Shown here: one piece after another, positions 27,523 to 36,967 of the stretch | Numbering within the stretch: position 1 is the stretch's first letter | How the letters are laid out: the number at the start of each line of letters is the position of its first letter | DNA from: JAKOQB01 sp036824465 | GTDB lineage: Bacteria > Pseudomonadota > Gammaproteobacteria > Burkholderiales > Burkholderiaceae_F | Direction of reading: 5' to 3' | Assembly (NCBI GenBank): GCA_036824465.1 | Contig: DAITAC010000006.1 | Location: 19,004 to 83,003 of the forward strand | Length of the DNA: 64,000 nucleotides | Made by a program: the position numbers and the translations under genes | The notes under the pieces: generated by a model | The model's database searches: none | What the model saw: only the letters and a program-made list of their open reading frames with translations | Told to the model about the DNA's origin: nothing

Positions 27523-28875
27523 TCACAATCCGTAGGCGATTCGCACCAGCGTTATCGGGTGCGCCATCGTCGGACGCTTGCCGTCGAGCGACTCCTTCGC
27601 GAACTGCTCGATTCCCTGCTCGAGATGGTGGCCCGCCAGCTGGCAATCCGAGCTGATGTAGTCGGGTTTCGCCCCCGCCATCGCCTTGAAAACCGGCTTG
27701 CCGATCTTCATCGCCATCGCGTGAAACTCCTTACGCGTTCCCCACAGGCCGGAGTGCCCGGAGCAGCGTTCGACCGTATTGACCTTCGTCTCCGGCACAA
27801 GCTTCAGAAACTCCTCCGTCTTCCTGCCGATGTTCTGGACCCGTCCGTGGCAGGGAACGTGGTACGACACCGTGCCGAGCGCCTGGCGGAAGTCCGTCTT
27901 CAGCAGGCCGTCCTTGTTGCGCGCGACGAGATACTCGAACGGATCCCACATCGCATCGCTGACGAGCTTGACGTCGGCATCGCCAGGGAACAGCAGCGGC
28001 AGCTCCTGCTTGAACATCAGCGTGCAGGACGGAATCGCCGAAAGAATCGCATAGCCCTCGCGCGCGAGCCGAACCAGCTGCGGGATGTTGATGCTCTTCA
28101 ACTGCTCAACCGCATCAAGATCGCCGATCTCCAGCTTCGGCATACCGCAACAAGCTTCCTGCTCCGCAAGAACATATGGAATGGCGTTATGCGCAAGGAT
28201 GCTGACCAAGTCATGGCCGATGCCGGGCTCGTTGTAGTTGACGTAGCAGGTCGAGAAGATCGCCACCTTGCCCGGCGTCTTGGCACCGTCCTTCACCGGC
28301 GCCGCCTTGTTCGAGTGCGCTGCAGAGCGGAACTTCTTGGTCGCGAATTCGGGCCGCCACGCGTTGCGCTCGAGGCCGAGCAGTTTCTCCTGCACAGCGC
28401 GCGCAGGCGCAGTTCGGTTCACCGCATTGATCGCCTGTGTGACGATGGGGATTCCGGCGAAGATGCCGACCTTGTCGGTCGAGGTCATGAACTTGTCCGT
28501 GGCTTTCGCGCCGTGCTTGCGGAACTGCATCGCTTTCGCACGCAGCATCAGATGCGGAAAGTCGAGATTCCACGCATGCGGCGGCACGTACGGACATTTC
28601 GTCATGAAGCACATGTCACACAGGTAGCACTGGTCGACGACGTCCTTGAATTTCTCCTTTGGAACACCGTCCATCTCCATGGTCGGACTGTTGTCGACAA
28701 GGTCGAACAGCGTCGGAAACGAACCGCACAGACTGACGCAGCGGCGACAACCATGGCAGATGTCAAAGACGCGATGCAGTTCCTTGTTGAGCGCTTCTTC
28801 GCTGTAGAAGTCCGGGTTCTTCCAATCGAGCGCGTGGCGAGTCGGCGCTTCCAGCGAGCCTTCGCGGACCGTCAT
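27523..28875 (-). CDS. HdrD/GlpC-like Fe-S oxidoreductase
   Basis: 450-aa protein with two ferredoxin-type clusters near the N-terminus, CHGCRRCVSLC (CX2CX2CX3C) and CYLCDMCFMTKCP (CX2CX2CX4CP), followed by two cysteine-rich CCG-like domains. The first is complete (ACCGMPKLEIG); in the second the motif is RCSGHSGLWG, with Ser in place of the second Cys. This architecture is that of heterodisulfide-reductase D and GlpC. I choose the ATG at 28875; an upstream TTG/ATG frame adds 13 unlikely residues. Electron partner unknown; genomic partners are DUF3501 and rubrerythrin. Confidence 0.88.
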   Translation of the reverse strand: MTVREGSLEAPTRHALDWKNPDFYSEEALNKELHRVFDICHGCRRCVSLCGSFPTLFDLVDNSPTMEMDGVPKEKFKDVVDQCYLCDMCFMTKCPYVPPHAWNLDFPHLMLRAKAMQFRKHGAKATDKFMTSTDKVGIFAGIPIVTQAINAVNRTAPARAVQEKLLGLERNAWRPEFATKKFRSAAHSNKAAPVKDGAKTPGKVAIFSTCYVNYNEPGIGHDLVSILAHNAIPYVLAEQEACCGMPKLEIGDLDAVEQLKSINIPQLVRLAREGYAILSAIPSCTLMFKQELPLLFPGDADVKLVSDAMWDPFEYLVARNKDGLLKTDFRQALGTVSYHVPCHGRVQNIGRKTEEFLKLVPETKVNTVERCSGHSGLWGTRKEFHAMAMKIGKPVFKAMAGAKPDYISSDCQLAGHHLEQGIEQFAKESLDGKRPTMAHPITLVRIAYGL

Positions 28876-28896
28876 TGTTTTCCCTGTTATCCGATC

Positions 28897-28936
28897 AAAA
28901 GTGAAACGGGCCACGTCGTTGAACGAGCGCGGCCCG
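28897..28936 (-). terminator. Possible intrinsic terminator after rubrerythrin
   Basis: On the minus strand GGGCC-based stem CGGGCC/GGCCCG (28907-28936) is followed directly by TTTCACTTTT. It lies between the rubrerythrin gene and the HdrD-like gene, so it could reduce read-through and give rubrerythrin a higher level than its partners. The loop is large (18 nt), which weakens the call. Confidence 0.4.
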
Positions 28937-29025
28937 CATCCAGCGCGTTGCGCCGCATCGGCGCCGCCGATATCCGCTCGAACGCCGAGTTTGAGTCCCG
29001 CCGCGACGTACGCCGGGATCAGCGA

Positions 29026-29448
29026 CTAATCGACAATCGTGTCGAGCGTCTTCTGAAACTTGTTGGCATGCGACCGCTCGGCTTTGGCCAGCGTCTCGAA
29101 CCAGTCGGCAATTTCGTCGAAACCTTCCTGACGCGCGGCTTTTGCCATGCCCGGATACATGTCGGTGTATTCGTGCGTTTCACCTGCGATCGCGGCCTTC
29201 AGATTCGCCTTGGTCGGACCGATCGGCAGTCCCGTGGCCGGGTCGCCCACCTGCTCCAGGTACTCGAGGTGGCCATGGGCATGTCCGGTCTCGCCTTCCG
29301 CCGTCGAGCGGAAGACAGCGGCGACATCGTTGTAGCCCTCGACATCAGCCTTTGCTGCGAAATACAGGTAACGGCGATTGGCTTGCGATTCGCCGGCAAA
29401 AGCGGCCTTGAGGTTGCCCTCGGTCTTCGAGCCTTTCAGTTGTGCCAT
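29026..29448 (-). CDS. Rubrerythrin-family di-iron protein without rubredoxin domain
   Basis: 140-aa ferritin-like protein. Two helix-pair motifs supply the di-iron ligands: GESQANRRYLYFAA with EGETGHAHGH, and GETHEYTDMYPGM with AKAERSHANKF (E, then ExxH in each half). The C-terminal rubredoxin CxxCG domain of classical rubrerythrin is absent, so electrons must come from another protein, possibly the neighbouring HdrD-like Fe-S protein. ATG at 29448 follows TGGAGACTCTTT. Function in peroxide reduction is known for the family. Confidence 0.9.
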   Translation of the reverse strand: MAQLKGSKTEGNLKAAFAGESQANRRYLYFAAKADVEGYNDVAAVFRSTAEGETGHAHGHLEYLEQVGDPATGLPIGPTKANLKAAIAGETHEYTDMYPGMAKAARQEGFDEIADWFETLAKAERSHANKFQKTLDTIVD

Positions 29449-29481
29449 AAAGAGTCTCCAGACTTGATTAAACGAAGGAAG

Positions 29482-29585
29482 CCGGGCCTCAATCACTCGG
29501 CGCCCGGAAACTCAAACTGTAGGCGCATTCACCGATGCGCTCCAATGACTTGTCTCAATTTGCGCGATAGGGACCACCTATCGCG
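29482..29585. promoter_or_regulatory. Three inverted repeats in the rubrerythrin leader
   Basis: Three separate hairpins upstream of the rubrerythrin start: CCGGGC/GCCCGG (29482-29507), GCGCAT/ATGCGC (29523-29540) and CGCGATAGG/CCTATCGCG with a 5-base loop (29563-29585). The last is perfect over 9 bp and starts 15 bases after the acyl-CoA dehydrogenase stop, so it may also end that transcript. Confidence 0.45.
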
Positions 29586-29599
29586 GGCGGGTACGCGGC

Positions 29600-31405
29600 T
29601 CAGAACTGATCGGCCGGGATCGCCAGCACGCCGGCAGCGCCCTCAATGACGCTCGACCGCAAACCCGACGTCGCGGACAGGATGTGGTCCGCATGGAAGC
29701 GCGCGGTCGCGATCTTGGCGCGCAGGAAGTCCGCGTCCATTGCGCCAGCGGCGAGTTTGCGCTGCGCAGCGAGTGCTGCGCGTACCATTTGCCAGCCGCC
29801 GTGGACGATTCCGGCGAGCTTCAAATAGGGCACCGATCCCGCATGCACGCCGCGAATGTCGCTTTTCGCATGCGCGACCACATGGTCGACAACGGCGGCG
29901 TAGTCATCGACCGCGGCCTTGAACTGCTTGTGAATCGCCGCCAGATCCGCCGACTTTTCACGTGCAAGCTCAGTCTCCGTTGCGCGCATCTGCGCGATCA
30001 GGCTCTTGACCACCGCACCGCCATCGCGCGCGGTCTTGCGGCCAACCAGATCATTCGCCTGGATCGCCGTCGTGCCTTCGTAGATCGTCAGGATGCGCGC
30101 ATCTCGATAGAACTGCGCCGCACCGGTTTCCTCAATGAATCCCATCCCGCCGTGCACCTGCACACCGTGCGAGGCCACGTCGATCGACATCTCGGTCGAC
30201 CAACCCTTGACGATCGGCACCAAGTATTCGTAGACGGCTCGGGCCTGCTTGCGTACTGCTGCGTCCGCATGGTGGTGCGCGATGTCGCACCACGCAGCCG
30301 CCACATAGGCGACCGCTCGCGCCGCCTCGGCGTTGGCGCGCATGTGCATCAGCATGCGACGCACGTCGGGGTGATGAATAATCGTCACTGCCTGGTTCGA
30401 TCCTTCGACCGCGCGACTCTGCACGCGATCTTTTGCGTACGCAGCCGCCTTCTGATAAGCGCGCTCCGCGACGGCGATACCCTGCAGTCCGACCTGGAAC
30501 CGCGCGGCGTTCATCATGATGAACATGTACTCGAGGCCGCGGTTCTCCTCGCCGATCAGATGGCCGATTGCGCCCGGACCGACGTCGCCCTTGTTGTCGC
30601 CGAATAGCAGCACCGCGGTCGGGCTCGCCTTGATGCCAAGCTTGTGCTCGATCGACGCGCACCACACGTCATTGCGCTTGCCGAGCGAACCGTCGGCATT
30701 GACGAGAAACTTCGGCACGATGAAAAGCGAAATGCCCTTTACGCCCTCCGGCGCGTCCGGTGTGCGTGCGAGTACAAGATGGGCGATGTTTTCCGCCAGA
30801 TCGTGTTCGCCATAAGTGATGAAGATCTTCGTCCCGGACAGCCGATAGCTGCCATCACCCTGTGGCACGGCCTTGGTCCGCACTAACGCGAGATCGGAAC
30901 CGGCTTGCGCCTCGGTCAGGTTCATCGTGCCGGTCCATGTTCCGTCGATCAGCTTCGGAACGTAAAGATCCTTCTGCACGTCGGTGCCGGCGGTCATCAG
31001 CGCTTCGATCGCGCCGTCGGTCAGCAACGGGCACAACGCGAACGAAAGGTTGGCCGAATTGAGCATCTCCGTGCATGCTGTCGCAACCAGCTTCGGCAGT
31101 CCCTGTCCTCCGTACTGCGTCGGATGCTGTAGCCCCTGCCAGCCGGCTTCCGCAAACTGCCGAAATGCCTCCTTGAATCCAGGGGTGGTCGTGACGCGAC
31201 CATCGTTCCAGGTGGACGGCTTGAGGTCGCCGGTCCAGTTCAGTGGAGCAACGACTTCAGCCATGAAGCGTGCATTTTCTTCCAGCACCGCGGCCACCGT
31301 GTCGTCGGTGGCCTCTTCACATCCGGGAAGCTTCTGCACATTGGCAAGACCCGCCAGTTCGTGCATCACGAACAGCATGTCCTTGACCGGCGCGACGTAG
31401 CTCAT
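29600..31405 (-). CDS. Acyl-CoA dehydrogenase (long, FadE5/DmdC-like type)
   Basis: 601-aa flavoprotein with the extra C-terminal helical domain of the long acyl-CoA dehydrogenases. FAD/substrate motifs include LTEAQAGSDLALVRT, GEENRGLEYMFIMMNAARFQVG, HGGMGFIEETGAAQFYRD and ILTIYEGTTAIQANDLVGR, the latter containing the usual catalytic Glu. ATG follows GCGGAGTGGGTC. It lies 19 bases after etfA, so its electrons go to EtfAB made from the same transcript. Substrate length is not predictable. Confidence 0.93.
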   Translation of the reverse strand: MSYVAPVKDMLFVMHELAGLANVQKLPGCEEATDDTVAAVLEENARFMAEVVAPLNWTGDLKPSTWNDGRVTTTPGFKEAFRQFAEAGWQGLQHPTQYGGQGLPKLVATACTEMLNSANLSFALCPLLTDGAIEALMTAGTDVQKDLYVPKLIDGTWTGTMNLTEAQAGSDLALVRTKAVPQGDGSYRLSGTKIFITYGEHDLAENIAHLVLARTPDAPEGVKGISLFIVPKFLVNADGSLGKRNDVWCASIEHKLGIKASPTAVLLFGDNKGDVGPGAIGHLIGEENRGLEYMFIMMNAARFQVGLQGIAVAERAYQKAAAYAKDRVQSRAVEGSNQAVTIIHHPDVRRMLMHMRANAEAARAVAYVAAAWCDIAHHHADAAVRKQARAVYEYLVPIVKGWSTEMSIDVASHGVQVHGGMGFIEETGAAQFYRDARILTIYEGTTAIQANDLVGRKTARDGGAVVKSLIAQMRATETELAREKSADLAAIHKQFKAAVDDYAAVVDHVVAHAKSDIRGVHAGSVPYLKLAGIVHGGWQMVRAALAAQRKLAAGAMDADFLRAKIATARFHADHILSATSGLRSSVIEGAAGVLAIPADQF

Positions 31406-31424
31406 GACCCACTCCGCCTAGTAA

Positions 31425-32354
31425 TCAGCCCAGTTCTTTCACCAGTTGCGGCACTGCTTCGAACAGATCCGCGACCAGCCCGTAGTCAGCCACCGAAAAG
31501 ATCGGCGCCTCCGCATCCTTGTTGATCGCTACGATGACCTTGCTGTCCTTCATGCCCGCCAGATGCTGAATCGCACCCGAGATGCCGACCGCGATGTACA
31601 GCTGCGGCGCCACCACCTTGCCGGTCTGTCCGACCTGCCAGTCGTTGGGCGCATAACCCGCATCCACCGCCGCGCGCGATGCGCCCATCGCCGCATTGAG
31701 CTTGTCAGCCAGGGGTTCGAGCAGTTTGAAATTCTCCGCCGAGCCCATGCCGCGGCCACCGGAGACGACCATCTTGGCGCCCTGCAGCTCGGGGCGATCG
31801 CTCTTCGCGATGTCGCGCGAGACAAATTTCGACAGGCCCGTGTCGGCGACCGCCGTGATGTTTTCAACGGTGGCACTGCCGGCCTCGCTCACCGCGTCGA
31901 AGTTGGTTGTACGTGCCGTTATGACCTTGATCGCATCGGCGACCTGCACCGTGGCGATCGCGTTGCCGGCGTAGATCGGCCGCGTGAACGTATCGGGTGA
32001 CTCGACACTGATGATGTCTGACACCTGCGCGCTGTCGAGTCTTGCCGCCACGCGCGGCAGGATGTTCTTGCCGTATGCCGTCGCCGGCGCAAAGATGTGC
32101 GAATAAGCCTTGGCCAGCGCGAGCACCTGTTCGGCGACATTTTCGGCAAGACCGTCGGCGAAGTGCGGCGCATCAGCGACCAGCACCTTGCTGACGCCGG
32201 TGAGCCTGGCCGCATGCGCACCTGCGCCCGCGCAGCCACTACCTACCACCAGCACGTGCACGTCCCCGCCCGCTTTCGCCGCTGCGGTGACGGTGTTCAG
32301 CGTCGCCGCGCGCAAATGGACCTGATCGTGTTCAGCCAATACCAATGCAGTCAT
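31425..32354 (-). CDS. etfA: Electron transfer flavoprotein subunit alpha
   Basis: 309-aa FAD-binding subunit. The C-terminal FAD domain is clear: [59 protein letters not shown] and [23 protein letters not shown] follows GGAGAGATCAA. Forms the EtfAB dimer with the product of the gene just upstream and passes electrons from acyl-CoA dehydrogenases to the ubiquinone pool. Confidence 0.96.
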   Translation of the reverse strand: MTALVLAEHDQVHLRAATLNTVTAAAKAGGDVHVLVVGSGCAGAGAHAARLTGVSKVLVADAPHFADGLAENVAEQVLALAKAYSHIFAPATAYGKNILPRVAARLDSAQVSDIISVESPDTFTRPIYAGNAIATVQVADAIKVITARTTNFDAVSEAGSATVENITAVADTGLSKFVSRDIAKSDRPELQGAKMVVSGGRGMGSAENFKLLEPLADKLNAAMGASRAAVDAGYAPNDWQVGQTGKVVAPQLYIAVGISGAIQHLAGMKDSKVIVAINKDAEAPIFSVADYGLVADLFEAVPQLVKELG

Positions 32355-32438
32355 TTGATCTCTCCAGTGTCCGCCGAGTTCAGTGGCGCGAAGCGTCCAT
32401 TTCGACGCGGCGATATAGGCCGGCGCAACGCGTCCGGT

Positions 32439-33188
32439 CTATAGGCATTTCGCTTCGTTCTTCAGCTTCGCGACCAGCGTGGACACATCAGGCACCTTGA
32501 CTCCGGCCTTGCGTGCCGGCGGATCGGTGACCTTCAGCGTCTTGATGCGCGGCGCCGGATCGACACCCAGGTCAGCCGGTTTGACGTTCTCGAGCGGCTT
32601 CTTCTTGGCCTTCATGATGTTGGGCAAGGTGACGTAACGCGGCTCGTTCAGACGCAGGTCGACGGTGACGACCGCGGGCAGCTTGATCGCGACCGTCTCG
32701 AGCCCGCCATCGACCTCGCGTGTGGCGTTCGCCGCGCCATCGGCAATCTTGAGCTTGGATACGAAAGTGGCCTGCGGCAAGTTCGCCAACGCGGCGAGCA
32801 TCTGGCCGGTCTGGTTCGCATCGTCGTCGATCGCCTGCTTGCCACACAGGATGAGCGTGGGCTTTTCCCTGTCAACCAGCGCCTTGAGGATTTTTGCGAC
32901 GGCAAGCGGCTGCAGTTCGGCATCGCTTTCGACAAGGATGGCGCGATCGGCACCGATCGCCATTGCGGTACGCAGGGTTTCCTGGCACTGGGTAACGCCG
33001 CAGGAAACTGCGATCACCTCTGTCGCAACACCCGCCTCCCTGAGTCGAACAGCCTCTTCGATCGCGATTTCATCGAACGGGTTCATGGACATCTTGACGT
33101 TCGCGATGTCAACGCCGGTCTGGTCCGATTTGACGCGGACCTTGACGTTGTAGTCGACGACACGTTTGACCGGAACGAGCACCTTCAT
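32439..33188 (-). CDS. etfB: Electron transfer flavoprotein subunit beta
   Basis: 249-aa AMP-binding subunit: [54 protein letters not shown] and [14 protein letters not shown]. Normal length. First of the etfB-etfA-acyl-CoA dehydrogenase run; the 84-base spacer to etfA contains no gene. Confidence 0.96.
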   Translation of the reverse strand: MKVLVPVKRVVDYNVKVRVKSDQTGVDIANVKMSMNPFDEIAIEEAVRLREAGVATEVIAVSCGVTQCQETLRTAMAIGADRAILVESDAELQPLAVAKILKALVDREKPTLILCGKQAIDDDANQTGQMLAALANLPQATFVSKLKIADGAANATREVDGGLETVAIKLPAVVTVDLRLNEPRYVTLPNIMKAKKKPLENVKPADLGVDPAPRIKTLKVTDPPARKAGVKVPDVSTLVAKLKNEAKCL

Positions 33189-33278
33189 GGATTTGTCTTC
33201 GAATCAGTGATGCGGCACGACGCCGAGCGCTGGATTATACGAACCGTCCGTGATGTCGGTTTCGCGGGCCGTCGATCT

Positions 33279-33707
33279 TCAGGTCAAGAACATGGCTTCG
33301 ATCCATGCCCAGCCACCCGCAACCAGAGCGTAACGAAGCAGCTTCCCAGCCGCGAGCATGACCAGGGACACCCACGGATTGAAGCGCAACCATCCGGCCG
33401 CGACGCACAGCGCATCACCGACGAGCGGCACCCAGGAGAACAACAGCGCCCAGTAACCGTGCTGGTGAAGATGGATGATGGCCTTGTCTTGAACGCGGTT
33501 CGGAATCAGCCGCCCGAGCAGATAGGAGGTCATTCCTCCAAGTGTGTTGCCAATGGTCGCCACACAAACCGCCTGCCACAGGCTGTCAGGATATTTGTGG
33601 ATCAACGCGATCAGCACGACTTCCGAACCACCCGGCAGCACGGTGGCCGAGATGAAACTGGCGACGAACAGACCGATGAACCCGGTTTCTTCCGAAAATT
33701 GAAGCAT
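33279..33707 (-). CDS. YqaA-like membrane protein (SNARE-associated/DedA superfamily)
   Basis: 142-aa inner-membrane protein with four hydrophobic stretches. The opening FIGLFVASFISATVLPGGSEVVLIA and GNTLGGMTSYLLGRLIP are characteristic of YqaA, the short relatives of DedA. DedA proteins support membrane lipid flipping and charge balance; YqaA itself is uncharacterised. It lies upstream of etfB on the same strand with a 90-base gap. Confidence 0.85.
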   Translation of the reverse strand: MLQFSEETGFIGLFVASFISATVLPGGSEVVLIALIHKYPDSLWQAVCVATIGNTLGGMTSYLLGRLIPNRVQDKAIIHLHQHGYWALLFSWVPLVGDALCVAAGWLRFNPWVSLVMLAAGKLLRYALVAGGWAWIEAMFLT

Positions 33708-33838
33708 CGTGGACTACCGTCGGACCGTCGATGTTTCGGCCGAAACAGGCGACGATTGTAGTCAGCACCGCCGTCTTGGCCTCAGCGCGGTGATAGATTG
33801 CCGCGGCATCCGGAATCGAACCGTATGGGAGACACGCG

Positions 33839-36800
33839 ATGAGCAGTCTGCAGGTCGCCGAATTTCTTGCCTCATTGGACAGGCTGCCGAACTTTGGCGA
33901 CCCCGCGGTGGATGAACGATTGCAGGTCGATCGACTTCTGAAGGAGGCACCCGACCCCGAGATCCGCGGCGCTGCCCATGCGCGCGCTCTGCAATACATC
34001 GCCGCGGTCCGCAACGCCGACGCCGGATGGCTGTCCGCACAGAATCTGCTCGCCTCGTTTCCGCTGGCCAGCCCTGAGGGTATTGCGCTGCTGCGACTGG
34101 CCGAAGCATTGCTGCGCGCACCTGATGCAGAGACGCAGACGTGGCTGATTGCAGAAAAGCTGGCGGCATTTCGCAACGCACAGTCGTCTGGCAATGACGG
34201 GCTGGTTCAGCGGGTCCTGAACACCGCGCTCAAGATCGCCGGCCACACCGCGGGTGATGCCGAGTTGCAGGCGGGAGATGACGCAAATGCGGTGCGTGTC
34301 TGGCTGGCGCGCACAACGCTGCGACCGCTGGTAATCGAAGGCATTCGCCGCTTTGGTGAGCAGTTTGTGTTTTCCGGCACGCTGCCAGCCGCGATCACGC
34401 GGGCAGCACGGCGCCCCGATGCGCGCGAGTTCTACTCATTCGACATGCTTGGCGAAGGCGTGCGCACCACGGCGGACGCACGCCGCAACTTCGATTCGTA
34501 CGCCGCTGCGATCCGCGCGCTGAAAGAGGCTCGCGGGGGCAGCGAATGGTTTGAACGCGACGGCATCTCCGTCAAGCTGTCTGCGATTCATCCGCGCTTT
34601 GAGACCACACAGATCGACCGCGTCGAGCGGGAGCTGTATCCGCAGTTGCTTGAACTGGCCGTTCTGGCACGCGAGGCCAACATCAACTTCGCGATCGACG
34701 CCGAGGAGTCGGAGCGGCTGGAACTGCAGGTCGCAATGGTGGAACGACTGATGCGTGAGCCCAGGATCGCCGACTGGGCCGGACTTGGGCTCGCCGTTCA
34801 GGCGTATCTGCCGCGTGCCGGGAGCGCCATCGATCATTTGCTCGGTTGCGGGAAAGAACTCGGTCGACCGCTCGCGGTGCGGCTCGTCAAGGGTGCGTAC
34901 TGGGATGCCGAGATCAAGCGCGCGCAGGAGCAAGGGTTGGACGGCTTTCCGGTGTTCACGCGCAAGTGGGCAAGCGATGTTGCCTATGCGGTGTTCGCGC
35001 AGCGTTTGTTAGCCGCCGGATCGCTGGTGTACTCGCAGTTCGCCACCCACAACGCCCTCACCGCGGCGACGATCGTCGATATCGCAGGGCGCTATCCGCA
35101 CTCGCGATATGAGTTCCAACGGCTGCATGGCATGGGTGCCCCGCTGTTTGCCGCCGTCCTTGCCGACCAACCCGCTGCGCGCGTACGCGTCTATGCGCCG
35201 GTGGGCGAATTTCGCGATCTGCTCGCTTACCTCGTGCGGCGTCTGCTGGAAAACGGCGCCAATTCGTCGTTCGTGCATCAGATCTCGGACAAATCAGTGC
35301 CACCGGAGAGCCTGATCGGGGACCCGTTCACAATGGCCGAGCGGGCGGTCGCAAGCCCTACACCCGTCACCGTGTTGCGCACCGGCGCGGCACTCTTCGA
35401 CGAGCGCCGGAACTCGCGCGGAATCGACCTGCAGGACGCAGCGATCCTCGCCGCGCTCGCGCGTCGGGTCACGCAGCTGCGACCAGTCGCCGCGGTTCCG
35501 CTCATTTCCGGGGTCACCAGCGCGCGCACCGCGATCGACATGAACAATCCCGCACGCCGCACGGACCGGGTTGGTTCAGTCGTCGAAGCCACCCCTGAAG
35601 ATGCGACCGCTGCTGTGGTAGCCGCAATGGCCGCTTTCAGGAAGTGGGACGCGCAGCCGGTAGCCCAACGCGCCGCGCTGCTCAATCGCTGCGCTGATGC
35701 ATTCGAAGCAGCGCATGATGATCTGGTGGCGCGTCTCGTACAGGAGGCCGGCAAGACCATGCTCGATGCGCACCTAGAAGTGCGCGAGGCGGTCGACTTT
35801 CTCCGTTATTACGCAGCGCAGGCCGAGTCGCATCTAGCCGCGCAACATCTGCCTGGACCGGTTGGTGAATCAAACCGGCTGCAGCTTGGCGGGCGCGGTG
35901 TGTTCGTCTGCATCAGTCCGTGGAATTTTCCGCTCGCGATCTTCGCCGGGCAGATTGCCGCTGCACTGGTCGCGGGCAACGCCGTCATCGCCAAACCCGC
36001 CGAGCAGACGCCATTGATCGCCTTTGACGCGGTCGGACTGATGCATGCCGCCGGCATCCCGCGCGACGTTCTGCAATTCGTTCCCGGCCGCGGCGAAACC
36101 GTGGGGGCAGCGCTGACGTCGGATGCGCACGTAGCGGGCGTGGCTTTCACGGGTTCGACCGCGACGGCGCGCGCGATCAACCGCGCGCTGGCAGCGCGTG
36201 ATGCGCCGATAGGGGTGCTGATCGCGGAAACCGGCGGGCAGAACGCAATGATCGTCGACTCCACCGCCCTGCCCGAGCAGGTCAGCGACGCCGTGATTGC
36301 CAGCGCCTTTCGTTCCTGCGGCCAGCGCTGCAGCGCGCTGCGCGTGCTGTTCGTCCAGAGCGAGATCGCCGACTCGATGCTGACGATGATCGGGGGCGCG
36401 ATGCGCGAACTGCGCATCGGCGATCCCGCCGACCCGCGAACCGATGTCGGTCCGGTGATCGACGCTGAGCAGCTGGCGTTGCTGGCGCGTCAGCGCGACT
36501 GGCTGCGCACGAATGCGAAGCGAATCCACGAATGCGATTTGCCGGCGGGAATTGACGGTTTCTACTTCGCACCGATCGCTTACGAGATCACATCGATTTC
36601 ACAGCTGGCACAGGAGCATTTCGGTCCGATCCTGCATGTGGTGCGCTTCGACAAGCTGAAGCTTGACGAAGTGATCGAACAGATCAACGGCACCGGATAT
36701 GGACTGACGTGCGGACTGCACACGCGGCTCGATGCGCGCGTCGACCAGGTTGCATCACGCATCCGCGCGGGCAATCTGTACGTGAACCGCAATATGATCG

Positions 36801-36967
36801 GCGCGGTCGTGGGCGTGCAGCCGTTTGGCGGCGAAGGGCTGTCCGGTACCGGCCCCAAGGCGGGCGGGCCGCACTATCTGCTGCGCTTCTGCACCGAACG
36901 TACGCTGACGATCAACACCGCGGCGGCGGGCGGCAATGTGGAGCTTGCCGCAGGATTGTCCAGTTAA
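33839..36967 (+). CDS. putA: Bifunctional proline dehydrogenase / P5C dehydrogenase
   Basis: 1042-aa trifunctional-type PutA without the N-terminal ribbon-helix-helix, so it cannot repress its own gene. The FAD-dependent proline dehydrogenase half has ISVKLSAIHPRFE, VRLVKGAYWDAE (around residue 350) and SQFATHNALT. The aldehyde dehydrogenase half has ISPWNFPLAIFAGQIAAAL, FTGSTATARAIN, ETGGQNAMIVDSTALPEQ and CGQRCSALR with catalytic Cys831. It oxidises proline to glutamate; the second half can also take the semialdehyde made by RocD. The stop overlaps the next convergent stop by four bases. Confidence 0.95.
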   Translation: MSSLQVAEFLASLDRLPNFGDPAVDERLQVDRLLKEAPDPEIRGAAHARALQYIAAVRNADAGWLSAQNLLASFPLASPEGIALLRLAEALLRAPDAETQTWLIAEKLAAFRNAQSSGNDGLVQRVLNTALKIAGHTAGDAELQAGDDANAVRVWLARTTLRPLVIEGIRRFGEQFVFSGTLPAAITRAARRPDAREFYSFDMLGEGVRTTADARRNFDSYAAAIRALKEARGGSEWFERDGISVKLSAIHPRFETTQIDRVERELYPQLLELAVLAREANINFAIDAEESERLELQVAMVERLMREPRIADWAGLGLAVQAYLPRAGSAIDHLLGCGKELGRPLAVRLVKGAYWDAEIKRAQEQGLDGFPVFTRKWASDVAYAVFAQRLLAAGSLVYSQFATHNALTAATIVDIAGRYPHSRYEFQRLHGMGAPLFAAVLADQPAARVRVYAPVGEFRDLLAYLVRRLLENGANSSFVHQISDKSVPPESLIGDPFTMAERAVASPTPVTVLRTGAALFDERRNSRGIDLQDAAILAALARRVTQLRPVAAVPLISGVTSARTAIDMNNPARRTDRVGSVVEATPEDATAAVVAAMAAFRKWDAQPVAQRAALLNRCADAFEAAHDDLVARLVQEAGKTMLDAHLEVREAVDFLRYYAAQAESHLAAQHLPGPVGESNRLQLGGRGVFVCISPWNFPLAIFAGQIAAALVAGNAVIAKPAEQTPLIAFDAVGLMHAAGIPRDVLQFVPGRGETVGAALTSDAHVAGVAFTGSTATARAINRALAARDAPIGVLIAETGGQNAMIVDSTALPEQVSDAVIASAFRSCGQRCSALRVLFVQSEIADSMLTMIGGAMRELRIGDPADPRTDVGPVIDAEQLALLARQRDWLRTNAKRIHECDLPAGIDGFYFAPIAYEITSISQLAQEHFGPILHVVRFDKLKLDEVIEQINGTGYGLTCGLHTRLDARVDQVASRIRAGNLYVNRNMIGAVVGVQPFGGEGLSGTGPKAGGPHYLLRFCTERTLTINTAAAGGNVELAAGLSS

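Noticed and set aside
27400..29649. 749-codon plus-strand open frame across the HdrD-like and rubrerythrin genes
   Set aside because: Runs antisense through two clear genes and their spacer; histidine/arginine-rich product without motifs.
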